From positions 62,001 to 126,000 of the forward strand of contig CAWEBZ010000003.1 of the NCBI GenBank assembly GCA_963807425.1: a DNA stretch of 64,000 bases, in the 5' to 3' direction. A program made the position numbers and the translations under genes. Origin of the DNA: VRUE01 sp963807425. Its GTDB lineage: Bacteria; Actinomycetota; Thermoleophilia; Solirubrobacterales; 70-9. Under the pieces are notes generated by a model, which saw only the letters and a program-made list of their open reading frames with translations, had not been told where the DNA came from and searched no databases. Below, piece by piece: positions 24,486-32,440 of the stretch (position 1 is its first letter; every line of letters starts with the position of its first letter).

Positions 24486-25889
24486 ATGGCTGACCAGCGT
24501 CCAACCCGTCTCGCAATCGCCGGCATGGTGGCCGCTCTGATGGCTGTCGCCGTCGTCGGCATCCTGATCGCGCCTCAGGGCGACTGGAACCTCGGCTTCT
24601 TCGCGGTTCTGCTCGCCTTCTCGGTCTTCAGCGATCTGACCGCGGTGCGGGCGCAGTCGAAGCTGCTGATCTCCGGCAGCTTCATGGCGCTGGTCGTAGC
24701 GATGGTTTTCCTTGGCGGCACGGCCGCGGCCTTGATCGGGGTCGCCACGATCCTCGCCGGCTGGCTGCGTTGGCGCGACGACTGGCACTACCTGCTCAAC
24801 AACGTCCTGACCTATGCCCTCTTCCCGATGATCGGGGGCATCGTCTTCCACGAGGTCATTGCGGCAACCGGCGTAACTGCATCCGAACCCTCCTTCTACC
24901 TGCTGGTCTTCGGGCTGTTCCAGCTCGTGCTGGCGGTCAACTTCCTGATGATCGCGGGCTACGGCTGCTACATCGAGCGCGTTCCCTTCTCGGAGAAGCT
25001 GCGGGTGCTGCCGCCGGTTCTGCCCTCCGAGTTCGCCAGCGCCATGCTGGCCGTCGCGGTCGCCTTCATCTACCACGTGATCGGGATCTCGGCGATCGCC
25101 CTCTTCGGCGTCGTCTTGGTCACCTTCCAGTACCTGCTCGGCCAGCTGTTGCTTTCCCAGCAGCGGGCCGAGGAGCTGGAGCGCCGCAGCAAGCAGCTCG
25201 CCAGCTTCCAGGTCGGGATGTTGAGCGCGATGCTGCGCACGCTCGATCTGCGCGACCAGATGACCGCCCGGCACTCCGCCGCCGTCGCGCGCTACTCGCG
25301 CGCAATCGCGCAGCGTGCCGGTTACTCGCGCCAGGAAGAGGAGCTCGTTCACATCGCCGCCCTCCTGCACGACATCGGCAAGTTCATCCTTCCCGACAGG
25401 ATCCTCAAGGCCAACGTGCCGCTCACTGACGAGGACTGGATGCTGATCCGCCGCCACCCCCAGCAGGGTGCTCGCGTCGTCTCCTCGCTCGACGGTTACG
25501 GCCCGGTCGCCGAGATCATCCTCGCCCACCACGAGCGGATCGACGGCAAGGGGTATCCACGCGGCCTCGTCGGTGACGACATCCCCGAGCTTGCCCGGAT
25601 CATCTCCGTTGCCGACACCTACGACGTGATGACCGCCCGCGATTCCTACCGCGCGCCGGTCTCCACCCATGAGGCGATCCAGGAGCTGCGCCGGGTCGCC
25701 GGCAAACAGCTCGACGCTCGCTTCGTCGAGGTCTTCATCGAGCTGCTCGAGGGCAAGGACGTCTCCTTCCAGCACGGCGAGGCTGCCGACTTCGAGAAGG
25801 AGCTGGCGCTGGAGGCACGGATCGCGGAGACCGCCAGCCCCGCCGCCAACGCCGGGCGCTTCCAGGTCCCCGGCGTCCCCGTCGGCTAG
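24486..25889 (+). CDS. Membrane HD-GYP domain protein, probable c-di-GMP phosphodiesterase
   Basis: A 467-residue protein. The N-terminal half (to about 235) has seven or eight membrane helices in a MASE-like sensor arrangement. The C-terminal half is an HD-GYP domain: HIAALLHDIGKF gives the HD pair, and HHERIDGKGYPRGL gives HHExxDGxGYP, complete with the GYP triad. Enzymes of this type hydrolyse c-di-GMP to GMP or pGpG. The ATG at 24486 was chosen; a GTG at 24465 is in frame. The ~500-base upstream gap contains several hairpins. Confidence 0.88.
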   Translation: MADQRPTRLAIAGMVAALMAVAVVGILIAPQGDWNLGFFAVLLAFSVFSDLTAVRAQSKLLISGSFMALVVAMVFLGGTAAALIGVATILAGWLRWRDDWHYLLNNVLTYALFPMIGGIVFHEVIAATGVTASEPSFYLLVFGLFQLVLAVNFLMIAGYGCYIERVPFSEKLRVLPPVLPSEFASAMLAVAVAFIYHVIGISAIALFGVVLVTFQYLLGQLLLSQQRAEELERRSKQLASFQVGMLSAMLRTLDLRDQMTARHSAAVARYSRAIAQRAGYSRQEEELVHIAALLHDIGKFILPDRILKANVPLTDEDWMLIRRHPQQGARVVSSLDGYGPVAEIILAHHERIDGKGYPRGLVGDDIPELARIISVADTYDVMTARDSYRAPVSTHEAIQELRRVAGKQLDARFVEVFIELLEGKDVSFQHGEAADFEKELALEARIAETASPAANAGRFQVPGVPVG

Positions 25890-25890
25890 A

Positions 25891-25896
25891 TACGGT
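25891..25896 (+). promoter_or_regulatory. -10 element abutting the alcohol dehydrogenase start
   Basis: TACGGT ends eight bases before ATG 25905, directly after the HD-GYP stop codon, with no Shine-Dalgarno sequence. The gene may have its own leaderless transcript. Confidence 0.35.
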
Positions 25897-25904
25897 TCGG
25901 CGGC

Positions 25905-26939
25905 ATGCGCGCCGTCACCTTCCAGGCACCGGGCGAGGTCCGGATCGAGGAGAAGCCCGATCCCGAGCTGAGCGCCAGCGACGATGCGGTTGTGCGGGTC
26001 GAGGCGAGCGGCATCTGCGGCTCGGACCTGCACATCTTCCACGGCCGGGTTCCGGTCGATCCGGGCTTCACGATCGGTCACGAGTTCGTCGGCACCGTGC
26101 TCGCCGTTGGCGAGGACGTCGAACGGGTCGCGGTCGGCGACCGGGTCCTCGGCTGCTTCCACACCGCTTGCGCCACCTGCGTCTCCTGCCTGCGCGGCGA
26201 CTATCACCGCTGCGAGCACGGCCAGACCTTCGGCCACGGAGCCAACCTCGGTGACCTGCAGGGCGCCCAGGCCGAGCAGCTACTCGTGCCACGCGCCAAC
26301 CTGACCCTGCGCCGCGTTCCGGAGGGGATGTCCGACGGGGTGGCGCTGTTCGCCGGCGACGTGATGGGGACCGGTTATCACGCAATCGCTCACGCTGGGA
26401 TGCGTGCGGGCGACACCGTCGCCGTCCTCGGCCTCGGCCCGGTCGGGCTCTGCGCGGTGCAGGCCGCCCGCGCCGGCGGCGCCGTGCAGGTCTTCGCGAT
26501 CGACTCGGTGCAGCAGCGCCTGGCGATGGCGGCCGAGTTCGGCGCCACCCCGATCCACCTCACCGAGGAGGATCCGAAGCGAGCGGTCCGCTCCGCGACC
26601 GAAGGCCGGGGGGTCGACGTGGTGGTCGACGCGGTCGGCGATCCCGGCCCGCTGGCAATGGCAATAAGCCTTGCCCGCGACGCCGGCACGGTCTCCGGTA
26701 TCGGCGCCTACGCGGGCCGCGGTGAGATCCCGATCGGGCTGGCCTGGCTGAAGGGGTTGACCTTGCGGCTGGGTCTTGCCAACGTGATCGCCCACGTCGA
26801 CCGGGTGTTGGCGCTGATCGAGGCCGGCAGCCTCGATCCGGCGCCGCTGGTGACGCACCGGATGAAGCTCGACGAGGCTGAGCAGGCCTATGCGCTCTAC
26901 GACCAGCGTGAAGCGCTGAAGATCGTCCTCACCCCGTAA
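25905..26939 (+). CDS. Zinc-dependent medium-chain alcohol dehydrogenase
   Basis: A 344-residue MDR enzyme. The catalytic zinc site is in GICGSDLHIFHG and GHEFVGTV. The structural zinc cysteines are CATCVSCLRGDYHRC. The Rossmann motif is GLGPVGLCAVQAA. NAD(P)H-dependent oxidation of an alcohol or polyol, or glutathione-independent formaldehyde oxidation, is likely; the substrate cannot be assigned. Its start lies 15 bases after the HD-GYP stop. Confidence 0.9.
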   Translation: MRAVTFQAPGEVRIEEKPDPELSASDDAVVRVEASGICGSDLHIFHGRVPVDPGFTIGHEFVGTVLAVGEDVERVAVGDRVLGCFHTACATCVSCLRGDYHRCEHGQTFGHGANLGDLQGAQAEQLLVPRANLTLRRVPEGMSDGVALFAGDVMGTGYHAIAHAGMRAGDTVAVLGLGPVGLCAVQAARAGGAVQVFAIDSVQQRLAMAAEFGATPIHLTEEDPKRAVRSATEGRGVDVVVDAVGDPGPLAMAISLARDAGTVSGIGAYAGRGEIPIGLAWLKGLTLRLGLANVIAHVDRVLALIEAGSLDPAPLVTHRMKLDEAEQAYALYDQREALKIVLTP

Positions 26940-26959
26940 AGCGCAGCTTCCGGCTTTAC
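26936..26959 (+). terminator. Possible hairpin terminator after the alcohol dehydrogenase
   Basis: GTAAAGC and GCTTTAC (seven pairs, ten-base loop) overlap the stop codon. There is no U-tract, so termination is only possible, not clear. Confidence 0.3.
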
Positions 26960-27013
26960 AAGCCAGAAAAGTTTGTGAATCCGCACGTTTATCTCTACAT
27001 TGAGGTCGTGCGT

Positions 27014-27460
27014 GTGAGGCGCCTGCCCATCGTCGGGGCGCTCGTCGTCCTGCTGGCGCTTGCCTTTACCGGAAGCGCTCATGCCTGCTCCTGCGCGCCG
27101 CTGGCGCCGGGCGAGTCCCTGCGCGAAGCGGACGCCGCGGTCGTTGGCCGCCTGGTCGAGGTGGTCCCTGTCGGCCGCTTCCGGGCCGACTATCGCTACC
27201 GGGTGCGGCGGGTCTTCCGGGGTGGGGAGGCGATCGAGTCCGATCGGGTCCTCTCGGTCCGCAGCGCCCGCCGCGCGGCAGCCTGCGCCCTGCCCCGCCG
27301 CCTCGATCACGACTACGGCCTGTTCCTGATTCGTGCTGAGGGTCTCTGGGTGTCCGGCATCTGTGGCGTGATCGAACCGGATCGCCTCCGCCTCGCGGCC
27401 GAGCATCAGCCACGTGCCGCCAGGCGCGGTTCGGACGGCCTTCCCGGATGCGCTGCCTGA
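27014..27460 (+). CDS. Small secreted Cys-containing protein
   Basis: About 148 residues with a signal peptide (1-22, LPIVGALVVLLALAFTGSA) cleaved next to HACSCAPL, so the mature protein would begin at a CxC pair. Mature CSC followed by an OB-like strand set (DAAVVGRLVEV, RYRVRRVFRG) and further Cys residues (AACALP, GICGVI) resembles bacterial TIMP/netrin-like modules. The function is unknown. GTG 27014 puts the signal peptide first and has an AGG eight bases upstream; longer GTG starts (26975, 27008) are in frame. Confidence 0.65.
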   Translation: MRRLPIVGALVVLLALAFTGSAHACSCAPLAPGESLREADAAVVGRLVEVVPVGRFRADYRYRVRRVFRGGEAIESDRVLSVRSARRAAACALPRRLDHDYGLFLIRAEGLWVSGICGVIEPDRLRLAAEHQPRAARRGSDGLPGCAA

Positions 27461-27486
27461 CCGGGCTGCGATGGACCGAGAGCTGC

Positions 27487-27771
27487 TCAGGCGCCGTTGG
27501 TGAGCACGGCGGCGATCACGCCGACGAGGCCAATGATGATCCCGACCCCGACCCGGTTCAGGGTCGTCTGCAGTCCACTCATATCCCGCCGCAGAGCGAC
27601 CACCTCACCTTCGACCCGATCGAAGCGTCGATCGACGAGGTCAAACTTACGGTCGACCTCGTCGAACCGCCTATCGACATCGTTGAAGCGACGGTCAACG
27701 TCATCGAACCGCCTGTCGATCGAGTCGAACCGCTCCTCGAGGCGCTCGTCTGTCCAGGCCATCCGTTGCAT
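27487..27771 (-). CDS. Short coiled-coil protein with C-terminal membrane helix
   Basis: 94 residues. A seven-residue periodic array (RRFDDVD, RRFNDVD, RRFDEVD, RKFDLVD, RRFDRVE) makes a highly charged coiled coil of about six heptads. A C-terminal helix (VGVGIIIGLVGVIAAVL) would anchor it in the membrane. Similar tail-anchored coiled coils are common in bacteria and mostly uncharacterised. ATG 27771 was chosen; ATG 27762 is nearly as good. Confidence 0.7.
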   Translation of the reverse strand: MQRMAWTDERLEERFDSIDRRFDDVDRRFNDVDRRFDEVDRKFDLVDRRFDRVEGEVVALRRDMSGLQTTLNRVGVGIIIGLVGVIAAVLTNGA

Positions 27772-27845
27772 GATGCCAGGGTACGGAGCTGGATGTAATC
27801 TATTGTCTGCGTATGTAATTTCTTTGCAACCGGCTACGAGCGAAG

Positions 27846-28189
27846 CTACGCCGCCGCAGCGACCATGGCCGGCTTGCGGTGGCGGCGGAACATCTCTCTG
27901 ACCCACTGGAAGCCGCGTCGCCCTTCAAGCGGGGCGCGGAAGCGCTCCATTCCCCTCGGTAGCGGCTCGTCAGTGGGAAGCGGACCCTCCTCCGGCAGGA
28001 CGAGCGGATAGAACAGCGAGGCGGCGGTCAGGTCGGCGGCGCTGAAGGAGTCGCCGACGAGGTACTCGTTCGAGCCAGCTCGGCGTCGAGGCGGTCAAGG
28101 GCGCGGCGGCGAACGGCGCTCGTGCTCCACGCCCTTGTGGGGGCGAGGGCCCAGCGCACCTTCTCGCTGACTGGAGGCCGCTCGCTCAT
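27846..28189 (-). pseudogene. Glutathione S-transferase-like gene, frameshifted and internally deleted
   Basis: Three minus-strand frames must be joined to read a GST-like protein: SEKVRWALA (first frame), HKGVEHERRSPPR (second), ALDRLDAELA (first again), then GSNEYLVGDSFSAADLTAA through RFRAPLEGRRGFQWV to a TAG at 27846 (third). The final shift is explained by loss of one copy of a GGCT repeat near 28080. The junction between HERRSPPR and ALDRLD lacks about 100 residues of the usual middle. No promoter was identified. The piece is a decaying remnant between two intact genes. Confidence 0.75.
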
Positions 28190-28225
28190 TGCGTCCTTGC
28201 CACCACCATGCCAGCATAGCCCTGG

Positions 28226-28513
28226 ATGACGCTCCTGAACGACAGCGAGATCGACGCCAGGCTCACGGATCTGCCGGGCTGGAAACGCTCCGACGAGGCG
28301 ATCTCGAAGACTTTCGAGTGCGGCGACTTCGTCGGCTCGGTGCGCTTCGTCGAGAGCCTGGTCAAGCCAGCCGAGGGGATGAACCATCACCCGGATCTGG
28401 CGATCTCCTGGAGCGAGGTGACGGTGACGATCTCCACCCACTCGGAGGGCGGCCTCACCGCTGCTGACTTCGAGCTGGCGGAGAAGGTCGACGCCCTATC
28501 GCCGAGCGGCTGA
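28226..28513 (+). CDS. 4a-hydroxytetrahydrobiopterin dehydratase (pterin carbinolamine dehydratase)
   Basis: 95 residues, the usual length for the family. The active-site motif is NHHPDLAISW, followed by VTVTISTHSEGGLTAADFELA. It dehydrates 4a-carbinolamine pterin to quinonoid dihydropterin; in bacteria lacking aromatic hydroxylases it often acts in pterin or molybdopterin metabolism. TAGCCT lies only two bases before the ATG, so a leaderless message is possible. Its stop overlaps the start of the next gene. Confidence 0.92.
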   Translation: MTLLNDSEIDARLTDLPGWKRSDEAISKTFECGDFVGSVRFVESLVKPAEGMNHHPDLAISWSEVTVTISTHSEGGLTAADFELAEKVDALSPSG

Positions 28514-28914
28514 GAATCGACGACCGGCTCTCGATCCCCCTGGGCGAGGTCGAGCTGCGCGCCAGCCGCTCGTCGGGGCCGGGCGGGCAGCATGCCAACG
28601 TCACCGCCTCGCGGGTGGAAGCGGTCTTCGACGTCTCCGCGTCGGCGACGCTCGGCGAGGGGCAGCAGCGGCGGCTGATCGAGCGGGCGGGCCCGGTTCT
28701 GACCGCTGTGGCCCAGGATGCCCGCAGCCAGACGCGCAACCGCGAGCTCGCGCTGCAGCGACTGGCCGAGAAGATCGCCGCCGGCCTCGCCGTGCCGCGG
28801 CGGCGGCGACCGACCAGGCCGACCCGAGCCTCGCGCGAGCGACGGCTCGAAGAGAAGCGACGCTCCGGCGAACGCAAGCGCACGCGTCGCCCCCCGACGG
28901 GCGACGAAGGCTGA
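28510..28914 (+). CDS. arfB: ArfB/ICT1-like peptidyl-tRNA hydrolase with apparent CTG start
   Basis: 134 residues of the YaeJ/ArfB family, which releases stalled ribosomes by hydrolysing peptidyl-tRNA. The catalytic GGQ is at 25-27 (SGPGGQHANVTASRVE). A basic C-terminal tail (RRRRPTRPTR to KRKRTRRPP-like) would enter the mRNA channel. The frame is open only from about 28466 and contains no ATG, GTG or TTG before the GGQ. CTG at 28510 fits the family N-terminus (x-RIDDRLSIPLGEVELR) and overlaps the upstream TGA as CTGA. The first GTG (28615) would delete the active site. Its stop overlaps the next ATG. Confidence 0.85.
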   Translation: MRIDDRLSIPLGEVELRASRSSGPGGQHANVTASRVEAVFDVSASATLGEGQQRRLIERAGPVLTAVAQDARSQTRNRELALQRLAEKIAAGLAVPRRRRPTRPTRASRERRLEEKRRSGERKRTRRPPTGDEG

Positions 28915-29264
28915 TGGCCAAGAAGCGCGGCAAGCGGCGCCCGAGGCAGAAGGCCACGACCGTCGACTACGTCGACAGCGAGGGCAACATCCTCAGCCTG
29001 CGCGGGTCGCTCAGCGCGGGGACGATCGACAAGATCGGCGAGGGGCCCGCCACGGCTGCGACCTCGCAGGACGACGCCTGGCGCCGCCGCTTCGAGCTGC
29101 TCTTCGAGCGTCTCGTCGTCAGCTGGGAGATCGCCGGCCTGCCGCTGAGCGACCAGAAGATGCTGCTCGGTCGCTACCGGATGGCGGACGCTGAAACCCA
29201 GGCTTGGGTCCGCGAGACGATCGCCACCCACCTGGAGCGCCATATTCCCGAGCTGTCCGGGTAA
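28914..29264 (+). CDS. Conserved-looking protein of unknown function
   Basis: 116 residues. A very basic N-terminus (KKRGKRRPRQK) precedes VDYVDSEGNILSLRGSLSAG and a helical C-terminal half (WRRRFELLFERLVVSWEIAG, then DQKMLLGRYRMAD). The ATG shares its A with the ArfB stop (TGATG), so it is coupled to a ribosome-rescue factor. Nucleic-acid binding is possible from the basic start, but no family was recognised. Confidence 0.7.
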   Translation: MAKKRGKRRPRQKATTVDYVDSEGNILSLRGSLSAGTIDKIGEGPATAATSQDDAWRRRFELLFERLVVSWEIAGLPLSDQKMLLGRYRMADAETQAWVRETIATHLERHIPELSG

Positions 29265-29311
29265 GGGAAGATGGCAAAGAGAAGTCCTCGCATCCCAACG
29301 AGAGGAGCGTG

Positions 29312-29695
29312 ATGTTCGCCAACACGAAAGCAACCAACAGCTTCGCCGTCGACGATCTCGATAAGACGCGTGAGTTCTACGGTGAGACGCTGGGGTTGAA
29401 GACGACCATCCTCAGCGAGGAGTTCGGGGTGATGGCACTGCACCTCGCCGGCGACCGGGACACTGTGGTCTACAGCAAGCCGGACTTCACCCCCGCCACC
29501 TACACGATCCTCAACTTCGAAGTCGACGACGTCGAGAAAGCCGTCGACGATCTGGTCGCGGCTGGCGTGCAGTTCGACCGCTACGAGGGCTTCGATCAGG
29601 ACGAGAAGGGGATAGCGCGCGGCGGTCCAGGCCCCAGCATCGCCTGGTTCAAGGACCCGGCGGGCAACGTGCTCTCGGTGGTCGAACAGCAGTAG
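29312..29695 (+). CDS. VOC-family (glyoxalase-like) protein 1
   Basis: 127 residues with the paired beta-alpha-beta-beta-beta modules of the vicinal oxygen chelate fold: SFAVDDLDKTREFYGETLGL in the first half, then NFEVDDVEKAVDDLVAAGV and WFKDPAGNVLSVVEQ in the second. Such proteins are dioxygenases, isomerases or drug-binding proteins; no specific role can be given. The start has AGAGGAG seven bases upstream. Confidence 0.87.
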   Translation: MFANTKATNSFAVDDLDKTREFYGETLGLKTTILSEEFGVMALHLAGDRDTVVYSKPDFTPATYTILNFEVDDVEKAVDDLVAAGVQFDRYEGFDQDEKGIARGGPGPSIAWFKDPAGNVLSVVEQQ

Positions 29696-29706
29696 AGACC
29701 TTCTAG

Positions 29707-30327
29707 GTGAATCCGAGCGTCAAGCGCCCGCTCGCGGGCTGTCTGGTCTGCGTGGGCTGCCTCGGGCTGCTGGCGCTGCTGGCCTACGGGGTCGGCTCTG
29801 TGGGGCGGTTCGACGCCGACCTGCTGCTCTGGCTGGCGGTCAGCCGCGAATCCTCGCTCGGCGGCGTGGTCGAGTTCATCGCCTTTCTGGGAGATCCGCT
29901 GCCACAGTTGGTGCTGCTGGCCGTTTCATGCCTGCTCGCCCTTCATTGGGGACGTCCCCGGAGCGCTGTTGCCGCCCTCGTTCTCGTCGTCGGGGCGAAC
30001 CTGACGACCCAGATCCTCAAGGCCCTGCTCTCCCACCCGCGCTACCAGCTCGCCCTCAGCTACCGCCAGATCTCCTCATCCGCGTTCCCCAGCGGTCATG
30101 CGACCGCAGCCCTCGCGATCGCCTACGCCTTCGTCCTCGTCGTGCCGAGCTCCTGGAAGCGCTGGACGCTCCTCGCCGGCCTCGCCTTCGCCTTCGCCCT
30201 CGGCTGCTCCGTGGTCGCCCTCCATTACCACTACCCAAGCGACGTCCTCGGCGGCTGGCTGGTCGCCAGCGCCTGGTTCTTCGGGGTGGTGGCGGGGCTG
30301 CGGGTGTGGCAGCCACGGCTAGACTGA
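29707..30327 (+). CDS. PAP2-family membrane phosphatase
   Basis: A 206-residue protein with about six helices. The phosphatase signature is present as KALLSHPRY, then SAFPSGHATAAL, then ALHYHYPSDVLGGWL, giving the conserved Arg, His and His-Asp residues of lipid phosphate phosphatases. It probably dephosphorylates undecaprenyl pyrophosphate or another lipid phosphate on the outer face of the membrane. It starts with GTG 11 bases after the VOC gene. Confidence 0.9.
   Translation: MNPSVKRPLAGCLVCVGCLGLLALLAYGVGSVGRFDADLLLWLAVSRESSLGGVVEFIAFLGDPLPQLVLLAVSCLLALHWGRPRSAVAALVLVVGANLTTQILKALLSHPRYQLALSYRQISSSAFPSGHATAALAIAYAFVLVVPSSWKRWTLLAGLAFAFALGCSVVALHYHYPSDVLGGWLVASAWFFGVVAGLRVWQPRLD
30320..30325 (+). 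promoter_or_regulatory. -10 element overlapping the PAP2 stop, for VOC gene 2
   Basis: TAGACT ends eight bases before GTG 30334; no Shine-Dalgarno sequence. Part of the leaderless-start pattern. Confidence 0.35.
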
Positions 30328-30333
30328 GCCGCA

Positions 30334-30702
30334 GTGGATTTCGAGCTTCAGCTTGTGCAGGTTCCGGTCTCAGACGTCGACCGCGCCAAGGCCTTCTACG
30401 TCGAGGCCGGATTCAGCGCTGACGTGGACGTCGAGGTTGGCGGTGGCATTCGCTTCGTCCAGCTGACCCCTCCAGGGTCGCCCGCCTCGATCGCGATCGG
30501 CACCGGCCTCTCGAAAATGGAGCCTGGCTCCGTCGAGGGCCTGCAGCTTGTCGTCGAGGACATCCACGCTGCCCGCGAGGAGCTCGCCGGGCGCGGCATC
30601 GAGGTCAGCGACGTCCAGGAGTTCGACTGGGGCAAGTTCGTCTACTTCAGTGACCCGGACGGCAACGGCTGGGCCGTGCAGGAGCTTCCCGCCCGGGACT
30701 AA
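30334..30702 (+). CDS. VOC-family (glyoxalase-like) protein 2
   Basis: 122 residues: VQVPVSDVDRAKAFYVEAGF in the first module, then LQLVVEDIHAAREELAGRGI and VYFSDPDGNGWAVQELP in the second. The metal-ligand pattern suggests an active VOC fold, but the substrate is unknown. It starts with GTG directly after the PAP2 gene. Confidence 0.88.
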   Translation: MDFELQLVQVPVSDVDRAKAFYVEAGFSADVDVEVGGGIRFVQLTPPGSPASIAIGTGLSKMEPGSVEGLQLVVEDIHAAREELAGRGIEVSDVQEFDWGKFVYFSDPDGNGWAVQELPARD

Positions 30703-30736
30703 CCGGGGGCCGGGAAGCCAGGATCAAGGAGGAGCG

Positions 30737-30931
30737 ATGATTGGGAAAATTTGCATCGAGCTGACGGCGAGGAAGGACCTTCCTGACAGCGGCTCCAAGA
30801 TGCCCGATCTGGGGCATGACGCTTACTTCCTGAAGAAGGAGCTGATGAAGCTCTCCTGGACCGAAAACGGAAAAGAGCATTCGCTCGCCGAGAAGTACTC
30901 GATCACCGCCCTGGAAACCCGCGGCACGTAG
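30737..30931 (+). CDS. Small unknown protein with strong ribosome-binding site
   Basis: 64 residues (MIGKICIELTARKDLPDSG, ending TALETRGT). An AAGGAGGAG site at the proper distance from ATG 30737 makes translation likely and rules out longer starts. It is hydrophilic, Lys-rich and without recognised motifs or a signal peptide. Confidence 0.65.
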   Translation: MIGKICIELTARKDLPDSGSKMPDLGHDAYFLKKELMKLSWTENGKEHSLAEKYSITALETRGT

Positions 30932-30977
30932 AAGCTCGGGATATGGCGGGATGAGGCGCTAGATTGCGGCGCCACGC

Positions 30978-31199
30978 ATGCTCAGTGCGGCACTCAATCT
31001 CGGTCCCGTCCTCAAAGTCCTGCTGGCATTGGTCACCGCTGGCTTTTTCCTGTTCATCGTCTTCGCCATCATCATGGCGGTGGTCGGCACAATCTACGAA
31101 GAGGGCGGCTTTGGCGGTTTGCTTTTCTACGCCGGGCTGATCGTGGTGATCGGACTGATCGTGCTCGCGTTCACTCAGGGCCTGGTGACGATCGAGTAG
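30978..31199 (+). CDS. Small membrane protein with two helices
   Basis: 73 residues. Two membrane segments (about 8-35, LKVLLALVTAGFFLFIVFA; and about 46-68, LLFYAGLIVVIGLIVLAF) flank a short acidic loop (YEEGGFGG). No family was recognised. A TAGATT 12 bases upstream of the ATG could be its -10 element. Confidence 0.6.
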   Translation: MLSAALNLGPVLKVLLALVTAGFFLFIVFAIIMAVVGTIYEEGGFGGLLFYAGLIVVIGLIVLAFTQGLVTIE

Positions 31200-31238
31200 T
31201 TTCGGCTCTCCTGCGATTGCCCTCGATCACCTTCGGGG

Positions 31239-31244
31239 TACGCT
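31239..31244 (+). promoter_or_regulatory. -10 element for the 31.2-33.1 kb unknown operon
   Basis: TACGCT is followed by CCCCCT and then the ATG at 31251, giving a six-base spacer and no Shine-Dalgarno sequence. The C-run resembles the one between TGCTAT and the SDR start at 8540. Confidence 0.45.
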
Positions 31245-31250
31245 CCCCCT

Positions 31251-31742
31251 ATGGCTACTACTGAGAATTACTCTGAGCCGAAGGCAGAGTGGCCCTCGGC
31301 GGCCGAGTTGTCGGCGCAATTGGGCCCCAACCAACTCATGCTGCTCCCGGACCAGATCGAGGAGTCGCAGGGCGAGTTGATCGCCTCCTTCCGACGCGAC
31401 GCCCAGGAGCTCCGGGTCAGCGGAAAGGAAGCCGGGCTCGAGGTGACGCTTTATTCACCCCCCGGCGCCAGGCTCGGAGTCTATGAGGAGCATGCGGCCG
31501 ACTGGATCCTGCCCGTCCTCATAAGCATCCCGGTTCAGATCGCAACCACCCTGGTGACGAACATGATCCAAGCTCGCATCGATGCCTGGCGTGCCAATGG
31601 GGGTGAGGACTCCGAGATTCCGAGTCTCCGCTACCGCGAGCTCGAGGTTGACGGCGACCGCACACGCCTGCACGAAATCGAGGGCCCGGCGGATCAGGTG
31701 CGAGACATCCTCCGCGACCGGAGTGCCGCAGCCGACGAGTGA
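31251..31742 (+). CDS. Unknown protein, first gene of the paralogue cluster
   Basis: 163 residues. The N-terminal half is soluble and acidic. A hydrophobic stretch at about 83-105 (ADWILPVLISIPVQIATTLV) could be a membrane or buried helix, followed by NMIQARIDAWRANG and a C-terminal beta-rich part. No family was recognised. Its stop overlaps the GTG of the next gene (GTGA), so it is co-translated with the two Cys-rich paralogues, and its role is probably tied to theirs. Confidence 0.7.
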   Translation: MATTENYSEPKAEWPSAAELSAQLGPNQLMLLPDQIEESQGELIASFRRDAQELRVSGKEAGLEVTLYSPPGARLGVYEEHAADWILPVLISIPVQIATTLVTNMIQARIDAWRANGGEDSEIPSLRYRELEVDGDRTRLHEIEGPADQVRDILRDRSAAADE

Positions 31743-32437
31743 GCGCGGAGACGGGCGACGACGCGCTCCGCATTGCCGGTTACGGCGCCTACTTTACGCC
31801 TCTCCCACCACCGAATGCCCTGAGCGCCAAGGCGCTGGCGATGGCGTTGCAGGCCGAGGCCGCACTCGTCGCCGATGAGGCCGATGCCGAGCAAAGGGCT
31901 CGTTCGGCGATTGAGATTCTGGTCGATGCCTTCCTCGCGGATCGCAAGGGGAATCGAGCTTGCTTTGCGATCGCCCACAAGCTCGGCCGCACCCTCGGTC
32001 GACGCTATGGCTGTCCCTTGCAGCTCGACGCCGAGGCGGGGACCTACACCAACGCTTGCGGCATCCTCGCGCTGCACAGCAGGATCGCCCTCAGCCCGGG
32101 CGGCCCGGCCTTTGCCGAGTGCTCGATCTGCGGGGCTGGTGATTTCGAGTGCGACCATGTCCCGGGTCGCATCTACGACGGCAAGCCTTGCTTTCGGAAG
32201 ATCGTCGATTGGCACATCGAAGAGGTCTCCCTGGTAAGGGTCCCCCGGGACCCGCGCTGCTACCGCGTCCGCCGTCTCACGACTGTGAGCGAGGTCGAGG
32301 AGGCACGCGGACGGCCCCTCTTGCCCGGAGAGCGCCCGGTCTGCGAGCACTGCCAAGATTGCTATGGAGTCGACGGTCCCTCCGAGGAGGATCTCGACCC
32401 GGCAAGCTGGCCCGATCTGCCCGAGGAGCAGCCCTAG
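31739..32437 (+). CDS. Cys-rich unknown protein, paralogue A
   Basis: 232 residues. A helical N-terminal domain (ILVDAFLADRKGN, then AIAHKLGRTLGRRYGCP) leads to a metal-site-like core CSICGAGDFECDHVPGRIYD followed by GKPC, and a C-terminal CEHCQDC with GVDGP and DLDP. Cys spacing C-x2-C-x5-C-x-H and C-x2-C-x2-C suggests one or two zinc sites. The DH-x-x-G element is faintly reminiscent of HNH nucleases, but the remaining HNH residues are not evident. It is clearly homologous to the next gene. Starts with GTG. Confidence 0.75.
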   Translation: MSAETGDDALRIAGYGAYFTPLPPPNALSAKALAMALQAEAALVADEADAEQRARSAIEILVDAFLADRKGNRACFAIAHKLGRTLGRRYGCPLQLDAEAGTYTNACGILALHSRIALSPGGPAFAECSICGAGDFECDHVPGRIYDGKPCFRKIVDWHIEEVSLVRVPRDPRCYRVRRLTTVSEVEEARGRPLLPGERPVCEHCQDCYGVDGPSEEDLDPASWPDLPEEQP

Positions 32438-32440
32438 CCT

